Of a stretch of 64,000 bases of DNA, positions 37,701 through 47,200 are shown one piece after another. The DNA comes from Paenibacillus monticola (GTDB taxonomy: Bacteria; Bacillota; Bacilli; Paenibacillales; Paenibacillaceae), in the NCBI RefSeq assembly GCF_009664975.1, contig NZ_WJXB01000019.1, positions 21,110 through 85,109 of the forward strand, read 5' to 3'. The stretch's first letter is position 1, and the number at the start of each line of letters is the position of its first letter. The notes under the pieces are model-generated. The model saw nothing but the letters and a program-made list of their open reading frames with translations. It searched no databases and was not told where the DNA came from. Position numbers and translations under genes: made by a program.

Positions 37701-40593
37701 GTGGAGCTTGACGGCAGAGACTCGAACTTTGACTCCAGAAGTCGTACGGGATGCACAGATCCTTGGTTTTTACAGTCTATTGTATCTGGCTCAAGCGATG
37801 GACCGTGTCCCTAGAAAGCATGACTATGAAATCATCGTCATTACCGACGGCATCCATTTGGTCAACGGAGATGAGGTTGTGCAGGCGGAAAAAGCGACAC
37901 TGCTCGGCGGCGTCATGGTCATTCCGCAGGAGTACCCAGCTATTCGTTGTCGCAGCGTAGATATCGACCATGTCAACCGAACAGTATGGCAACAGAAAAA
38001 GCTCCTCGATCAACTGGTCAAAGAGTTATCTGCACCTGTACGCGATCTGTTGGTTACGTATCGCAGAGGTGCACGTCTGGTGCAGTTGTTGGAGCCACTA
38101 ACACTCCATCGTCCTCAAGATAAAGCCTTGCAACTGCGCGAAAGAGGTGTATATCTGATCACTGGGGGTCTTGGTGCGATCGGACTCTTGTTTGCGGAGT
38201 ATCTGATCACCCGCTGGCACGCAAAAGTTGTAATCACGGGTCGTACCTCATTCCCTTCCGCACAGGAGTGGGATGGCCTTCTAGCAATTCTTCCAGCAAA
38301 GGATGCCACCTCTCAAAAAATTCGCCGTCTGCAAACGATGCTGCAAAACGGCGGGGACGTACTCGTTATGGAAGCGGATGTCGCCGATGAAGAACGGATG
38401 CGAATCGTGGTACAGGAGGCAGAGGAGCGCTTTGGAACTCTGAATGGCGTGATCCATGCAGCTGGTATCGTCGGGAAAAAGTCGTTTATCTCTATTCAAG
38501 AAACAACGCCATCTCATGTCGAGGAGCAATTCCAAGCGAAATTGTACGGGATGCTCACGCTGGAAAGCGTGTTGCGCGGCAAAGAGCTCGACTTCTGTAT
38601 GTTGATGTCCTCTTTGGCTTCCGTATTAGGTGGTCTGGGGCACATCGTCTACTCCGCGGCCAACCTGTTCGTCGATCATTACGTTCACCGTCATAATACA
38701 GAAGCAGACGTACGCTGGATTGGTGTGAATTGGGATTTCTGGCTGTTTGAGGAGGATGATCCAAAGCAGAGTACGTACTTTGGCAAAAGTGCAAAAGAGT
38801 TTGCGATGACAACAGAGGAGGGACTGGTGGTTCTAGAAGCCCTACTAAACGGTTGTGAAGACAGCCAAGTTCTGATCTCGACAGCTGATTTGCAAGCACG
38901 ACTCGATCAATGGATTCGGGTAGAATCCCGCGATGAGGTTGCTCATATGCCACATACGGTAAGCCATGCTCGTCCAGCGCTTTCAAATCCATATGTTGCG
39001 GCGCGTGACGAACTTGAACAACAGATTGCGTCGATTTGGGAAAGTGCCCTTGGCTTCCTTAAGATCGGGATCGAGGATGATTTCCTCGAGCTGGGAGGCG
39101 ACTCCGTCAAGGTTGTCTCTGTCATCTCTGAATTCCATAAACAGCTCAACGCTGATATCCCATTACATGAGTTTTTTGAACGTTCGACGATTAAAAAACT
39201 GTCAGATTTCATACGGCAGAACCGCAAGTCAGAGCAGTACGAAGTGATCCAACCGATCGCCAAACAGGAGGTCTACCCACTGTCATCTGCTCAGCGTCGT
39301 CTGTTTATCCTAAACCAATTCGACAGTACCAGTACGAATTACAATACACCGCTGGCGATGCGTCTGGATGGGAATCTCGACCACGCACGCATGGAGGCGG
39401 CCTTTACAAAATTGATCCAACGTCATGAAGCACTCCGTACCTCATTTGAGATTTTCGAGGGACAACCTGTTCAGCACGTGTATGAAGAAGTTGATTTTGA
39501 GATCGTAACGACCGCAGCCGATGAGACGGAAATCGCTGACGTTATCACAGTTTTCATTCAGCCATATGATCTGGGAGTGGCTCCGCTACTGCGGGCTCAG
39601 TTGGTACGGACGGCAGCAGATGTGCACTACTTGCTGATTGACCTGCATCATCTCTGCTCAGACGGCCTGACCATCGAAATCGTCAAACGTGAGATCGCTG
39701 AACTGTATGAAGGTCTCGAGTTGCCGCTATTGCGATTGCAATACCGCGATTTTGCTGCATGGCAAACGGCGCAACTGCAAAGTGATGAGGTCAAAAAACA
39801 GGAGCAGTATTGGTTGAAGCGTTTCGCAGGAGACGTGCCAATGCTGAACATACCGACCGATTTTCCACGCCCGACGGTTCAATCCTTTACAGGGGAACGT
39901 TTGAAATTTGAACTTGATGCCACAACTGTGCTCGGCTTGAAAGAGGCGGCACAACGTCATGGTGCTACGCTTTATATGGTACTACTTGGCATTTATAACA
40001 TCCTGCTCGCAAAATACTCGATGCAGGACGATGTGATCATCGGCTCGCCAATTGCGGGACGAACGCGTTCTGAACTGCAAGGGATTGCCGGAATTTTTGT
40101 GAACATGCTCGCGATGCGTAACCACCCGACAGCTGATAAGACGTTTGCCGAATTCCTTAGAGAAGTGAAGAAACACGCACTCGATGCTTATGAAAACCAA
40201 GAGTATCCATTCGAAGACCTCGTAGCAAGTCTTCAACTCGAGCGTGTGACAAACCGCAACCCACTGTTCGAGTCAGTGTTCGTAATGCAGAATATGGAAG
40301 AGGGCAAGGTAGAACTCGCAGGTCTGCGTCTTACACCTTATGACATCTCCATAAAGAGCTCCATCTTCGAACTCTACCTGCAAGCGGTGGAGAGAGGAGA
40401 GAACGTCACGCTTTGGCTTAATTTCAAAACTGCACTTTTCAAGCGCCAAACCGTTGTAAAAATGACACAGCGCTTCATAGAAATCGCGGCTCAAGTCGCG
40501 GAAAATCCAGATCGACGAATCGGAGACATCTCGTTTGTCCACGATCTTGTGGAAGCAAAGAGTGACGTTCCGTCGATCGAGTTTGATTTTTAA
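34696..40593 (+). CDS. PKS-NRPS hybrid KS-AT(non-malonyl)-KR-T-C
   Basis: A 1965-aa hybrid. KS: Cys178 (QTACSTS), ETHGAGST in place of EAHGTGT, KTNTGHLN. AT: GYSFGEY (Ser626) instead of GHSxGE, and LAGH in the position of HAFH (722–725, catalytic His kept). These changes, shared with the third PKS but not the first, point to a different extender, most likely the hydroxymalonyl-ACP made by the upstream gene set. KR: TGGLGAIG near 1156. T: Ser1470 (LGGDSVKV). C: HHLCSDG (His1651) for condensation onto the next amino acid. GTG 34696 is preferred (GAGGTGG upstream, 8-base overlap with the preceding gene); the frame stays open back to ATG 34633. Confidence 0.93.
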   Translation: MSDERTGLEIAVIGMSGRFPKAKNIQEFWENLRGGVDALSTFTDEELLEFGVDPELLSHPDYVKKKGSLDAIEDFDASFFGYTPKEASYMDPQLRLFHEICYQALEDAGYANETYKGRIGLYAGNTQNLFWMGHLLPHMQSPNDQFEIVSLNDSNTFSTRVAYKLNLRGPALTVQTACSTSLVAIHLASQSLIAGECNMALAGGASVVVPRKNGYLYAEGMLLSKSGACRAFDEEADGLVFGDGAGCVVLKMLDDAIQDGDHIYAVVKGTAVNNDGNLKAGYTAPSSKGQMIAIRSAHHVAEVDPETITYVETHGAGSTLGDPIEFEGLKLAFNSDKKGFCALGSAKTNTGHLNQAAGVTGFIKTVLSLYNKELVPALHFKKANPKIDFENSPFYVNTELKQWERTWNTPLRAGVSAFGIGGTNAHVVLEEAPPRQPSGQGREAHLLTLSAQSDASLKNMTSELADFLELKADVNLEDVAYTLQTGRNLFSHRRHLVVTNVQEAVEALRSETLDTRKVHTHFSREKNRPVVFLFPGQGSQYVNMGRDLYEQEAVFRSELDRCFAILNHLGYSHLRNVLYPTGDVAVAEEEMRKTQNAQPLIFAFEYALAKLLLNMGIQPHAMIGYSFGEYVAACFADVFTLEDALKLIVARGNLMQHVPEGAMLSIPLSESKVLPYLTADVSLAVDNGMSCIVAGTVDAIDVLERRMKESRVLCMRVKTVLAGHSLLMDEILEPFEQLVRSVGLCKPQRLYISDITGRWITDQEATDPMYWVRHLRETVRFAAGVEELVKTPNLVFLEVGPGRDLSSLIGRFVDEKKGQNIVDLIRNAQRQVSDSEHLLAKLAWLWAFGVAMDWNAFYKGAVRHRLKLPTYVFDRKRYWIDGSAAESSKALRSQTVTSIGKSKDTKNWGYIPTWRRTADPQEVANHDGGCWLFLTSQASIGQALVERFAKRGESVVTVEPGTQFAVHNDQRIVLNPANTQDYDALLKHLNNSKKRIYRIVHAWSLTAETRTLTPEVVRDAQILGFYSLLYLAQAMDRVPRKHDYEIIVITDGIHLVNGDEVVQAEKATLLGGVMVIPQEYPAIRCRSVDIDHVNRTVWQQKKLLDQLVKELSAPVRDLLVTYRRGARLVQLLEPLTLHRPQDKALQLRERGVYLITGGLGAIGLLFAEYLITRWHAKVVITGRTSFPSAQEWDGLLAILPAKDATSQKIRRLQTMLQNGGDVLVMEADVADEERMRIVVQEAEERFGTLNGVIHAAGIVGKKSFISIQETTPSHVEEQFQAKLYGMLTLESVLRGKELDFCMLMSSLASVLGGLGHIVYSAANLFVDHYVHRHNTEADVRWIGVNWDFWLFEEDDPKQSTYFGKSAKEFAMTTEEGLVVLEALLNGCEDSQVLISTADLQARLDQWIRVESRDEVAHMPHTVSHARPALSNPYVAARDELEQQIASIWESALGFLKIGIEDDFLELGGDSVKVVSVISEFHKQLNADIPLHEFFERSTIKKLSDFIRQNRKSEQYEVIQPIAKQEVYPLSSAQRRLFILNQFDSTSTNYNTPLAMRLDGNLDHARMEAAFTKLIQRHEALRTSFEIFEGQPVQHVYEEVDFEIVTTAADETEIADVITVFIQPYDLGVAPLLRAQLVRTAADVHYLLIDLHHLCSDGLTIEIVKREIAELYEGLELPLLRLQYRDFAAWQTAQLQSDEVKKQEQYWLKRFAGDVPMLNIPTDFPRPTVQSFTGERLKFELDATTVLGLKEAAQRHGATLYMVLLGIYNILLAKYSMQDDVIIGSPIAGRTRSELQGIAGIFVNMLAMRNHPTADKTFAEFLREVKKHALDAYENQEYPFEDLVASLQLERVTNRNPLFESVFVMQNMEEGKVELAGLRLTPYDISIKSSIFELYLQAVERGENVTLWLNFKTALFKRQTVVKMTQRFIEIAAQVAENPDRRIGDISFVHDLVEAKSDVPSIEFDF

Positions 40594-40606
40594 GGAGGAA
40601 AAGCAC

Positions 40607-43600
40607 ATGTCCGACCAGATTTGGTCCGGTGACCTGGTGTTAGTTGCCAACCAACGCACTCGTGAAGAAAGGTATTGGCTCGAAAAAATATCGGAGGAAG
40701 TCGCAGTTGCGGCTTTCCCAACCGATCATAACGCTTTACGGAACGGCGATACTACAGAAAGTCTGCGTTTTGAGCTGACCGGATCGCTGTATGAAAAGGT
40801 CTCGGTGCTTTCCAAAGGTTCTGACCACACGTTGCACATCATTTTGACCTCAGCCTTGAATTTATTGCTAGCGAAGTACACCGGCGAGCGGGACCTTGTT
40901 GTTGGCACTCCGATCTATCGTCCAGAGACGGACGGTCAGTTTCTGAATACGGTTTTGCCACTGCGAATACGAATCGAGGCAGGGGACTCGTTCCGCAGTC
41001 TGCTCCTGCAGGTGCGCTCGACGATGCTGGAAGCCGTCGAGCATCAGGAATATCCAATGGAAGTCCTGCTCACAAAGTTGAAACGCCCTCATCTGTATGA
41101 GGTCTCCCTAGTGATGGAAAACATCCAGTCGCCACAACATCTCAACCGTTTGCCGGCTGCGCTGAATTTCGTGTTTATGCATCGCAACGGTGTCGTAGAG
41201 GCAACGGTGGAGTACAACAACAGCCGCTATCATGAGGAAAGTATCAAACGTATCGTCAGTCACTTCATCACGTTGCTGGAAAAAGTTCTTGGTGATATCA
41301 ACGCAGAACTTACTGCTCTTTCGTTGTTGAGTCAAACGGAAGAGGAGGCTCTGGTAGTTGCTTATAACGCGACAACAACCGAGTACCCGGCAGACATGAC
41401 GGTTGTTCAACTTTTTGAGCAACAAGTGAAAAAAAACGTTACAAAACTTGCGGTGGCGGCGGGTGATGTCTCGCTATCCTACCAAGAATTGAATGCCAAA
41501 GCCAACCGTCTTGCCCGCGTGTTACAGAGCCTCGGTGTCAGTGCTGACTCGCTTGTCGTACTGATCGTTGAAAACTCAGTTGACACCATCGTAGGCATGC
41601 TTGCTGTGTTGAAAGCAGGCGGTGCTTATGTGCCGATCGATCCAGACAACCCAGTCGAGCGCAAAAAATTCTTGCTTGAAGATAGCCAAGCGATCGTCAT
41701 CTTAACACAGCAGCACTTGTTGGCAACACAAGCAGAACTGTTTGAGGCAGTCGAGTCGCAGCGTGTGTTGCTGATCGATGACCTAGATGTATATGCGGAC
41801 CAAGACGAGACTAACCTTGCACCAGTCGCGGGACCATCGAACCTCGCGTACGTCATTTATACTTCGGGCACGACAGGCAAACCAAAGGGGGTGTTGATCG
41901 AGAACAAAGGTGCGGTCAATTACTTGACTTTTGCGGCGAAACATTACGTTCAAGGGGAGAAGGCTGATTTTCCACTGTTCACTTCCATCGCCTTTGACCT
42001 CACAGTGACCTCGATCTTTATACCGCTCCTGACCGGCAATGCTGTGATTGTCTACCAAGAGGAACACAAAGAACGACTCTTGGAGCGAGTCTTGGAAGAA
42101 GATCGTGTCAGTGTTGTGAAGGCTACACCTGCTCATTTGAAGTTAATTAAGCACCGTGATTGGTCGAACTCTTCCGTCAAGAGACTGGTTGTGGGTGGGG
42201 AAGACCTGAAAGCCGAACTCGCACGTGAAGTAATCGCGGCCTTTGGCGGGAACGTGGAGATTTACAACGAATACGGTCCGACCGAAACGGTCGTCGGTTG
42301 CATGATTCATCGCTTTGACGAGTCTTCGGATACTCGTGATTCGGTGCCGATTGGGGTCCCGGCTGACAACACGGACATTTTCGTGCTCGATGCGGATCGA
42401 AACTCCGTACCAGTCGGTGTGGTTGGCGAGATCTTCATCGGTGGTGACGGTGTGGCACGTGGCTACCGCAACTGTCCTGAATTGACTACGGAACGTTTTA
42501 TCACCCTGCCTCAAGGTCGTGTCTACAGGTCGGGTGACCTCGCGAAGTTCTTGCCTTCTGGGCAACTCGAATATTTGGGGCGTACAGATAACCAAGTCAA
42601 AATCAACGGCTACCGCATTGAACTTGGTGAAATTGAGACTCAACTTCTGCATCTGCATGAAAAGTACACACCTAAAGACTCGGTGTTTCACGATATTACG
42701 CAACAGCCAAACCCAGAAGGGATTACCTATTGCACACGTTGCGTGTTGCCCTCTAACTATCCAAAGATTACGTTTGACGAGCATGGAGTCTGCTCTGTTT
42801 GCTGCGATTATGAAAAGTATCAACCACATACAGAAAATTATTTCAAAACGATGGACGACTTCTGCGAACTCGTCGATGCAAACAAAGGCACCGATTATGA
42901 TGTTCTATTGCTCTTCTCGGGTGGCAAGGACTCCACATATGTCCTGTACCGCTTGGTGAACATGGGATACAAGGTACTCACCTTCACGTTCGACAATGGC
43001 TTTATTTCCGAAGGGGCCTTTACCAACATTAAAAACATCACGAAGCTACTCGGTATTGATCACCGTGTCTTGACGGCGGATCAGATGAAATCGGTCTTCG
43101 TGAAGTCGTTGAAGACGTTTAGCAACGTTTGTAACGGCTGTTGGAATGGGATTAATGGACTTGGGGCTCAACTCGCAGAAGAAACCGGATGCAAAGTGAT
43201 CGTCTCCGGCTTGTCGCGTGGTCAAATTTTTGACATGCGTCTGTGGGGACTGTTCCAACTCGGTATCTTTGACGAGCAGGAGATCGAAGAGAAACTGCTG
43301 CTGTTCCGCAAGGGCTTTCATACCCGAGACAACATCTTCTCTAAGACGCTCGACGTAGATTTGGATGGCAGTTTTGTGGAATCGTTGCACTTTGTGGACT
43401 TCTTCCGTTATGACAACACACCAACTCACCAGATTCGTGAGTATCTGCATGAACAAGGCTGGGTGCCACCGAAGGACACTGGATTCTGCTCGTCTAACTG
43501 CCGGATCAACGATATCGGCATTTATGTCCATCTGATGAATGAGGGTTACCATAACTATGCAGCACCATCGTCTTGGGATATTCGCTTCGGCATCATTTCC

Positions 43601-44263
43601 CGCGAAGAAGGCATGCAGGAAATCACCTACAAAGGTGACGTCAACCAGGTTGAGCGTGTACTGAAGGATATCGGGTATTTCCAAGCACCGAAGATCGACG
43701 ATGTCATTGTTGTGTCAATTCGTGACGACAGTGGGCAGCAAAAACTCTGTGCCTACGTTGTGGCCAAAGATAAACTCGAAGTGGACTTGCTCCGCGAGGC
43801 GTTGGCAGTGGAGCTACCATCGTATATGGTGCCAACCTACTTCGTGCAACTGTCAAGCCTGCCACTGACAGCAAACGGCAAAGTGGACACGAAGGCACTG
43901 ACACTCCTAGTTGAGACAGGCACAACAAATGTGGAGTATATCACTCCTTCCAATGATCTGGAAGTCGAAATCCGGAAGATATGGGCCTCTGTACTGAACA
44001 TAGATGTGGAGAAGATTGGAGTGAACAATCGCTTCTTCGATTTGGGCGGCGATTCATACAACATGGTGCAAGTGAACATCCGAGTTAATGTGATGTTCTC
44101 CAAATCTATTTCTGTCCTCATGATGTACAATTACCCAACGATCCATTCGCTTGGGGAGTATCTGCGCTCGGAAGAAGGCATCGAGGTACATGAACTGTCG
44201 GATGAACAGTTGGAAATTTTGGACGAATCCTTGAGTTTGTTTGGGGAGGTACTCCATGACTAA
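40607..44263 (+). CDS. NRPS: half-C, A(Asn) interrupted by PP-loop amidotransferase-like domain, T
   Basis: A 1218-aa protein. Residues 1–250 match only the C-terminal half of a condensation domain (FLNTVLPLRI, HQEYPMEVLL); the HHxxxDG half is missing, though the preceding PKS ends in a full C domain. The A domain (YTSGTTGKPKG ~415, NEYGPTETVVGC) has the code DLTKVGEVGK, an asparagine-type code. After the A8 core (KINGYRIELGEIE, ~665) about 340 foreign residues follow: a Cys cluster (YCTRCVLPSN, CSVCCDYEK), a PP-loop LFSGGKDSTYVL near 770, VCNGCWNGIN and CSSNCRIND. This resembles N-acetyl-sugar amidotransferases (WbpG type). The A domain then resumes (SLPLTANGKVDTKAL ~1087), and T has Ser1150. 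ATG 40607 has AAGGAGG 8 bases upstream. Confidence 0.9.
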   Translation: MSDQIWSGDLVLVANQRTREERYWLEKISEEVAVAAFPTDHNALRNGDTTESLRFELTGSLYEKVSVLSKGSDHTLHIILTSALNLLLAKYTGERDLVVGTPIYRPETDGQFLNTVLPLRIRIEAGDSFRSLLLQVRSTMLEAVEHQEYPMEVLLTKLKRPHLYEVSLVMENIQSPQHLNRLPAALNFVFMHRNGVVEATVEYNNSRYHEESIKRIVSHFITLLEKVLGDINAELTALSLLSQTEEEALVVAYNATTTEYPADMTVVQLFEQQVKKNVTKLAVAAGDVSLSYQELNAKANRLARVLQSLGVSADSLVVLIVENSVDTIVGMLAVLKAGGAYVPIDPDNPVERKKFLLEDSQAIVILTQQHLLATQAELFEAVESQRVLLIDDLDVYADQDETNLAPVAGPSNLAYVIYTSGTTGKPKGVLIENKGAVNYLTFAAKHYVQGEKADFPLFTSIAFDLTVTSIFIPLLTGNAVIVYQEEHKERLLERVLEEDRVSVVKATPAHLKLIKHRDWSNSSVKRLVVGGEDLKAELAREVIAAFGGNVEIYNEYGPTETVVGCMIHRFDESSDTRDSVPIGVPADNTDIFVLDADRNSVPVGVVGEIFIGGDGVARGYRNCPELTTERFITLPQGRVYRSGDLAKFLPSGQLEYLGRTDNQVKINGYRIELGEIETQLLHLHEKYTPKDSVFHDITQQPNPEGITYCTRCVLPSNYPKITFDEHGVCSVCCDYEKYQPHTENYFKTMDDFCELVDANKGTDYDVLLLFSGGKDSTYVLYRLVNMGYKVLTFTFDNGFISEGAFTNIKNITKLLGIDHRVLTADQMKSVFVKSLKTFSNVCNGCWNGINGLGAQLAEETGCKVIVSGLSRGQIFDMRLWGLFQLGIFDEQEIEEKLLLFRKGFHTRDNIFSKTLDVDLDGSFVESLHFVDFFRYDNTPTHQIREYLHEQGWVPPKDTGFCSSNCRINDIGIYVHLMNEGYHNYAAPSSWDIRFGIISREEGMQEITYKGDVNQVERVLKDIGYFQAPKIDDVIVVSIRDDSGQQKLCAYVVAKDKLEVDLLREALAVELPSYMVPTYFVQLSSLPLTANGKVDTKALTLLVETGTTNVEYITPSNDLEVEIRKIWASVLNIDVEKIGVNNRFFDLGGDSYNMVQVNIRVNVMFSKSISVLMMYNYPTIHSLGEYLRSEEGIEVHELSDEQLEILDESLSLFGEVLHD

Positions 44264-47200
44264 GAAGGTCGAACCCGCTCGCGCAGGTCTTGAGATCGCC
44301 GTTATCGGCATGGCCTGTCGTTTTCCTGGAGCTTCTGACTTGGCTGGGTTTTGGAACAACTTGAAAGAGGGAGTTGAATCGATCACATTTTTCTCTGAAG
44401 AAGAACTGCTTGCGGCGGGCGTAGACGAGGCGTTGGTCAAAAACCCCGATTACGTCCCTGCCAAGGGGGTTCTCGAACGCGCGGATTGGTTCGATAATCA
44501 ATTTTTCGAATACTCGCCACGCGATGCCGCCATTTTGGATCCACAGATTCGCATTTTTCATGAAGTCGCTTGGGAGGCGATTGAACATGCTGGATATAAT
44601 CCAGATTTGCAGGGATCGATCGGTCTCTACGCAGGGGCTTCCCCGAACATCTTTTGGCAGGTAATGGCTTCGCTGAACAGCATGGAGTCGGGCACGGAGC
44701 AATTTGCGGTCGGACAGTTGGCCAACCGCGACTATATGAATACACGGGTTTCCTACAAGCTCAATTTGCAGGGGCCTAGCGTTTCGGTGAATACGGCTTG
44801 TTCGACATCGCTTGCGGCCATTCACATGGCGTCTCGGGCGCTGCTTACAGGAGAGTGTCGTATCGCTTTGGCAGGCGGGGTTTCAATAAGCACGCCGCAG
44901 AAGGATGGATATTTGTACATGGAAGGTATGATTTTGTCTCCAGATGGACATTGCCGTCCGTTTGACGCAGCGGCTCAAGGTTCGGTCCCTGGTGAGGGTG
45001 CGGGCGTAGTCATGCTGAAGCCATTGAAGGCCGCTTTGGCTGACGGAGATACGATCTACGCGGTGATCAAAGGTTCTGCTTCGAACAATGATGGTGTTCG
45101 TAAGGTCGGGTATACGGCACCCAGTATCGAGGGGCAGGCAGAAGTCATCCGTGCTTCGCACCGTGTTGCTCGCGTTGAGCTTGAGACGATCTCCTACATT
45201 GAAGCACACGGCACGGGGACTGTGATGGGCGATCCAATCGAACTGGAAGCGTTAAAGGCTGCGTTTGGAACGAAAGCACGTCATGGTATCAAAATCGGTT
45301 CGGTTAAGTCTAACTTTGGACATCTAGATGCGGCTGCTGGAGTAGCAGGTTTTATTAAAACGGTGCTGTCGCTGCAACATGGCCAGCTGCCACCGAGCCT
45401 GCATTTTGAAAAGCCGAATCCACGTATGGACTTCGCGAAAGGTACATTTGTTGTAAACACGCAGTTGAACGAGTGGAAAGAGGAGAGTGGACCGCTGCGG
45501 GCTGGGGTCAGTTCGTTTGGGATTGGAGGGACGAACGTGCACGTACTCTTGGAAGAAGCACCGCAAGTTGAGAGCGCCCCTGCACAGCGTTCCCAGCAGA
45601 TCCTGATACTGTCCGCGATGACAACAAGTGCTTTGGAGAAGCAAACGGAGAACCTGTTGAACTTTTTCAAGCAGAACCCACAGGTGTCGCTTGCGGATGT
45701 CGCCTACACGCTGAAAGTGGGGCGTCGGGAGATGAAGCACCGTCGTAGCATGGTCGTATCGTCTGTAGAAGAAGCCGTGCGCGAGTTGGAATTGCTGGTC
45801 AATCCGAGCAAACAACGCGCCCGCGTTCATTTGGCAGTTGCTCAAGATCAGCGTCCCGTATACTTCTTATTCCCAGGTCAAGGATCGCAGTACGTACAGA
45901 TGGGACGCGAACTGTACGAGCGCGAACCGTTTTTCCGAGATCAACTCAATGAGTGTTTGAATAAGTTGCAGACTCTGACGGGTGAAAATTTCGCGCGCAT
46001 TCAATATCCAGAAGATGCGGAAGCGGAAGTCTCGAAAAGCCAGCTCAGCCAGACGCAGTATGCGCAACCGTTGATTTTCGCCTTTGAATACAGCCTCGCC
46101 AAGTTGCTGATGCACTGGGGATTGCAGCCATCGGCGATGATCGGATATAGCTTTGGGGAATATGCGGTAGCTTGCCTCGCAGGCGTCTTCTCCCTGGACG
46201 ACGCTCTCAAACTGATCGTCGCTCGCGGGAAACTGATGCAATCTGTGTCAGAGGGTTCGATGTTGAGCGTGCCAATGACGGAGCAGGAATTGCAACCGTT
46301 GTTGACTCCGGATGTGTCGCTGGCGGTGAATAATGGGAATTCCTGTATTGTCGCAGGTCAGGCACAGGCAATCGAGACGTTTGAAACGGAGATGAAAAAA
46401 CGCCGCTTGCTGTGTATGCGCGTAAATTCTCCACTAGCTGGACATTCCCTGTTGATGGACGGCATTTTGGGAGAGTTCGAAAAAGTCGTGCGCTGCGTAA
46501 CCTTCCACAAGCCGCAATTGCCCTATATCTCAGACATCAGCGGCGGGTGGATCACGGTTGGGGAAGCGACATCGGTTGAGTATTGGGTACGTCATATACG
46601 CGAAACAGTACGGTTTGCCGATGGAGTGGAGGAATTGTTGAAACAGCCGAACGCACTATTTATCGAGGTAGGTCCAGGTCGTGATCTGTCAGTGTTGACT
46701 CGCCGCTTCCTCAAGCAAGAATCGACACAACAGGTCTTTGATCTCGTACGGATTCCAAAACGAGAGCTGTCGGACCACTACTACTTCCTGCATAAACTTG
46801 CGGGACTCTGGGCGCATGGCGTTAAGGTGAATTGGACGGCATTCTACAATGGGGAAAAACGGATTCGCATCGCACTCCCAACCTATCCATTTGAGCAACG
46901 GCATTTCCCAGCAAACGTTCCTCATCCAATGCTAGTGTTCGAAGCCACACGCATGGGGCTCAGCCAAGAGGTTGCAGCGATAGTGGAGACAGGCAAAAAG
47001 CTAGTCCGCTATCACATCCCATCTTGGAAACGATCCCTGCAGGGATCAGTTGATACGACGCCAGCTACGTGGTGGTTCTTCGAAGATGAACTGGGGCTGG
47101 GGGATCGCCTGATCACAGCCTTGAGAGCGGAAGGCCATCAGGTCGTGCGCATTCGAGCTGGAGAAGCGTTCCAACGTGAATCGGATTCTTTCACTCTCAA

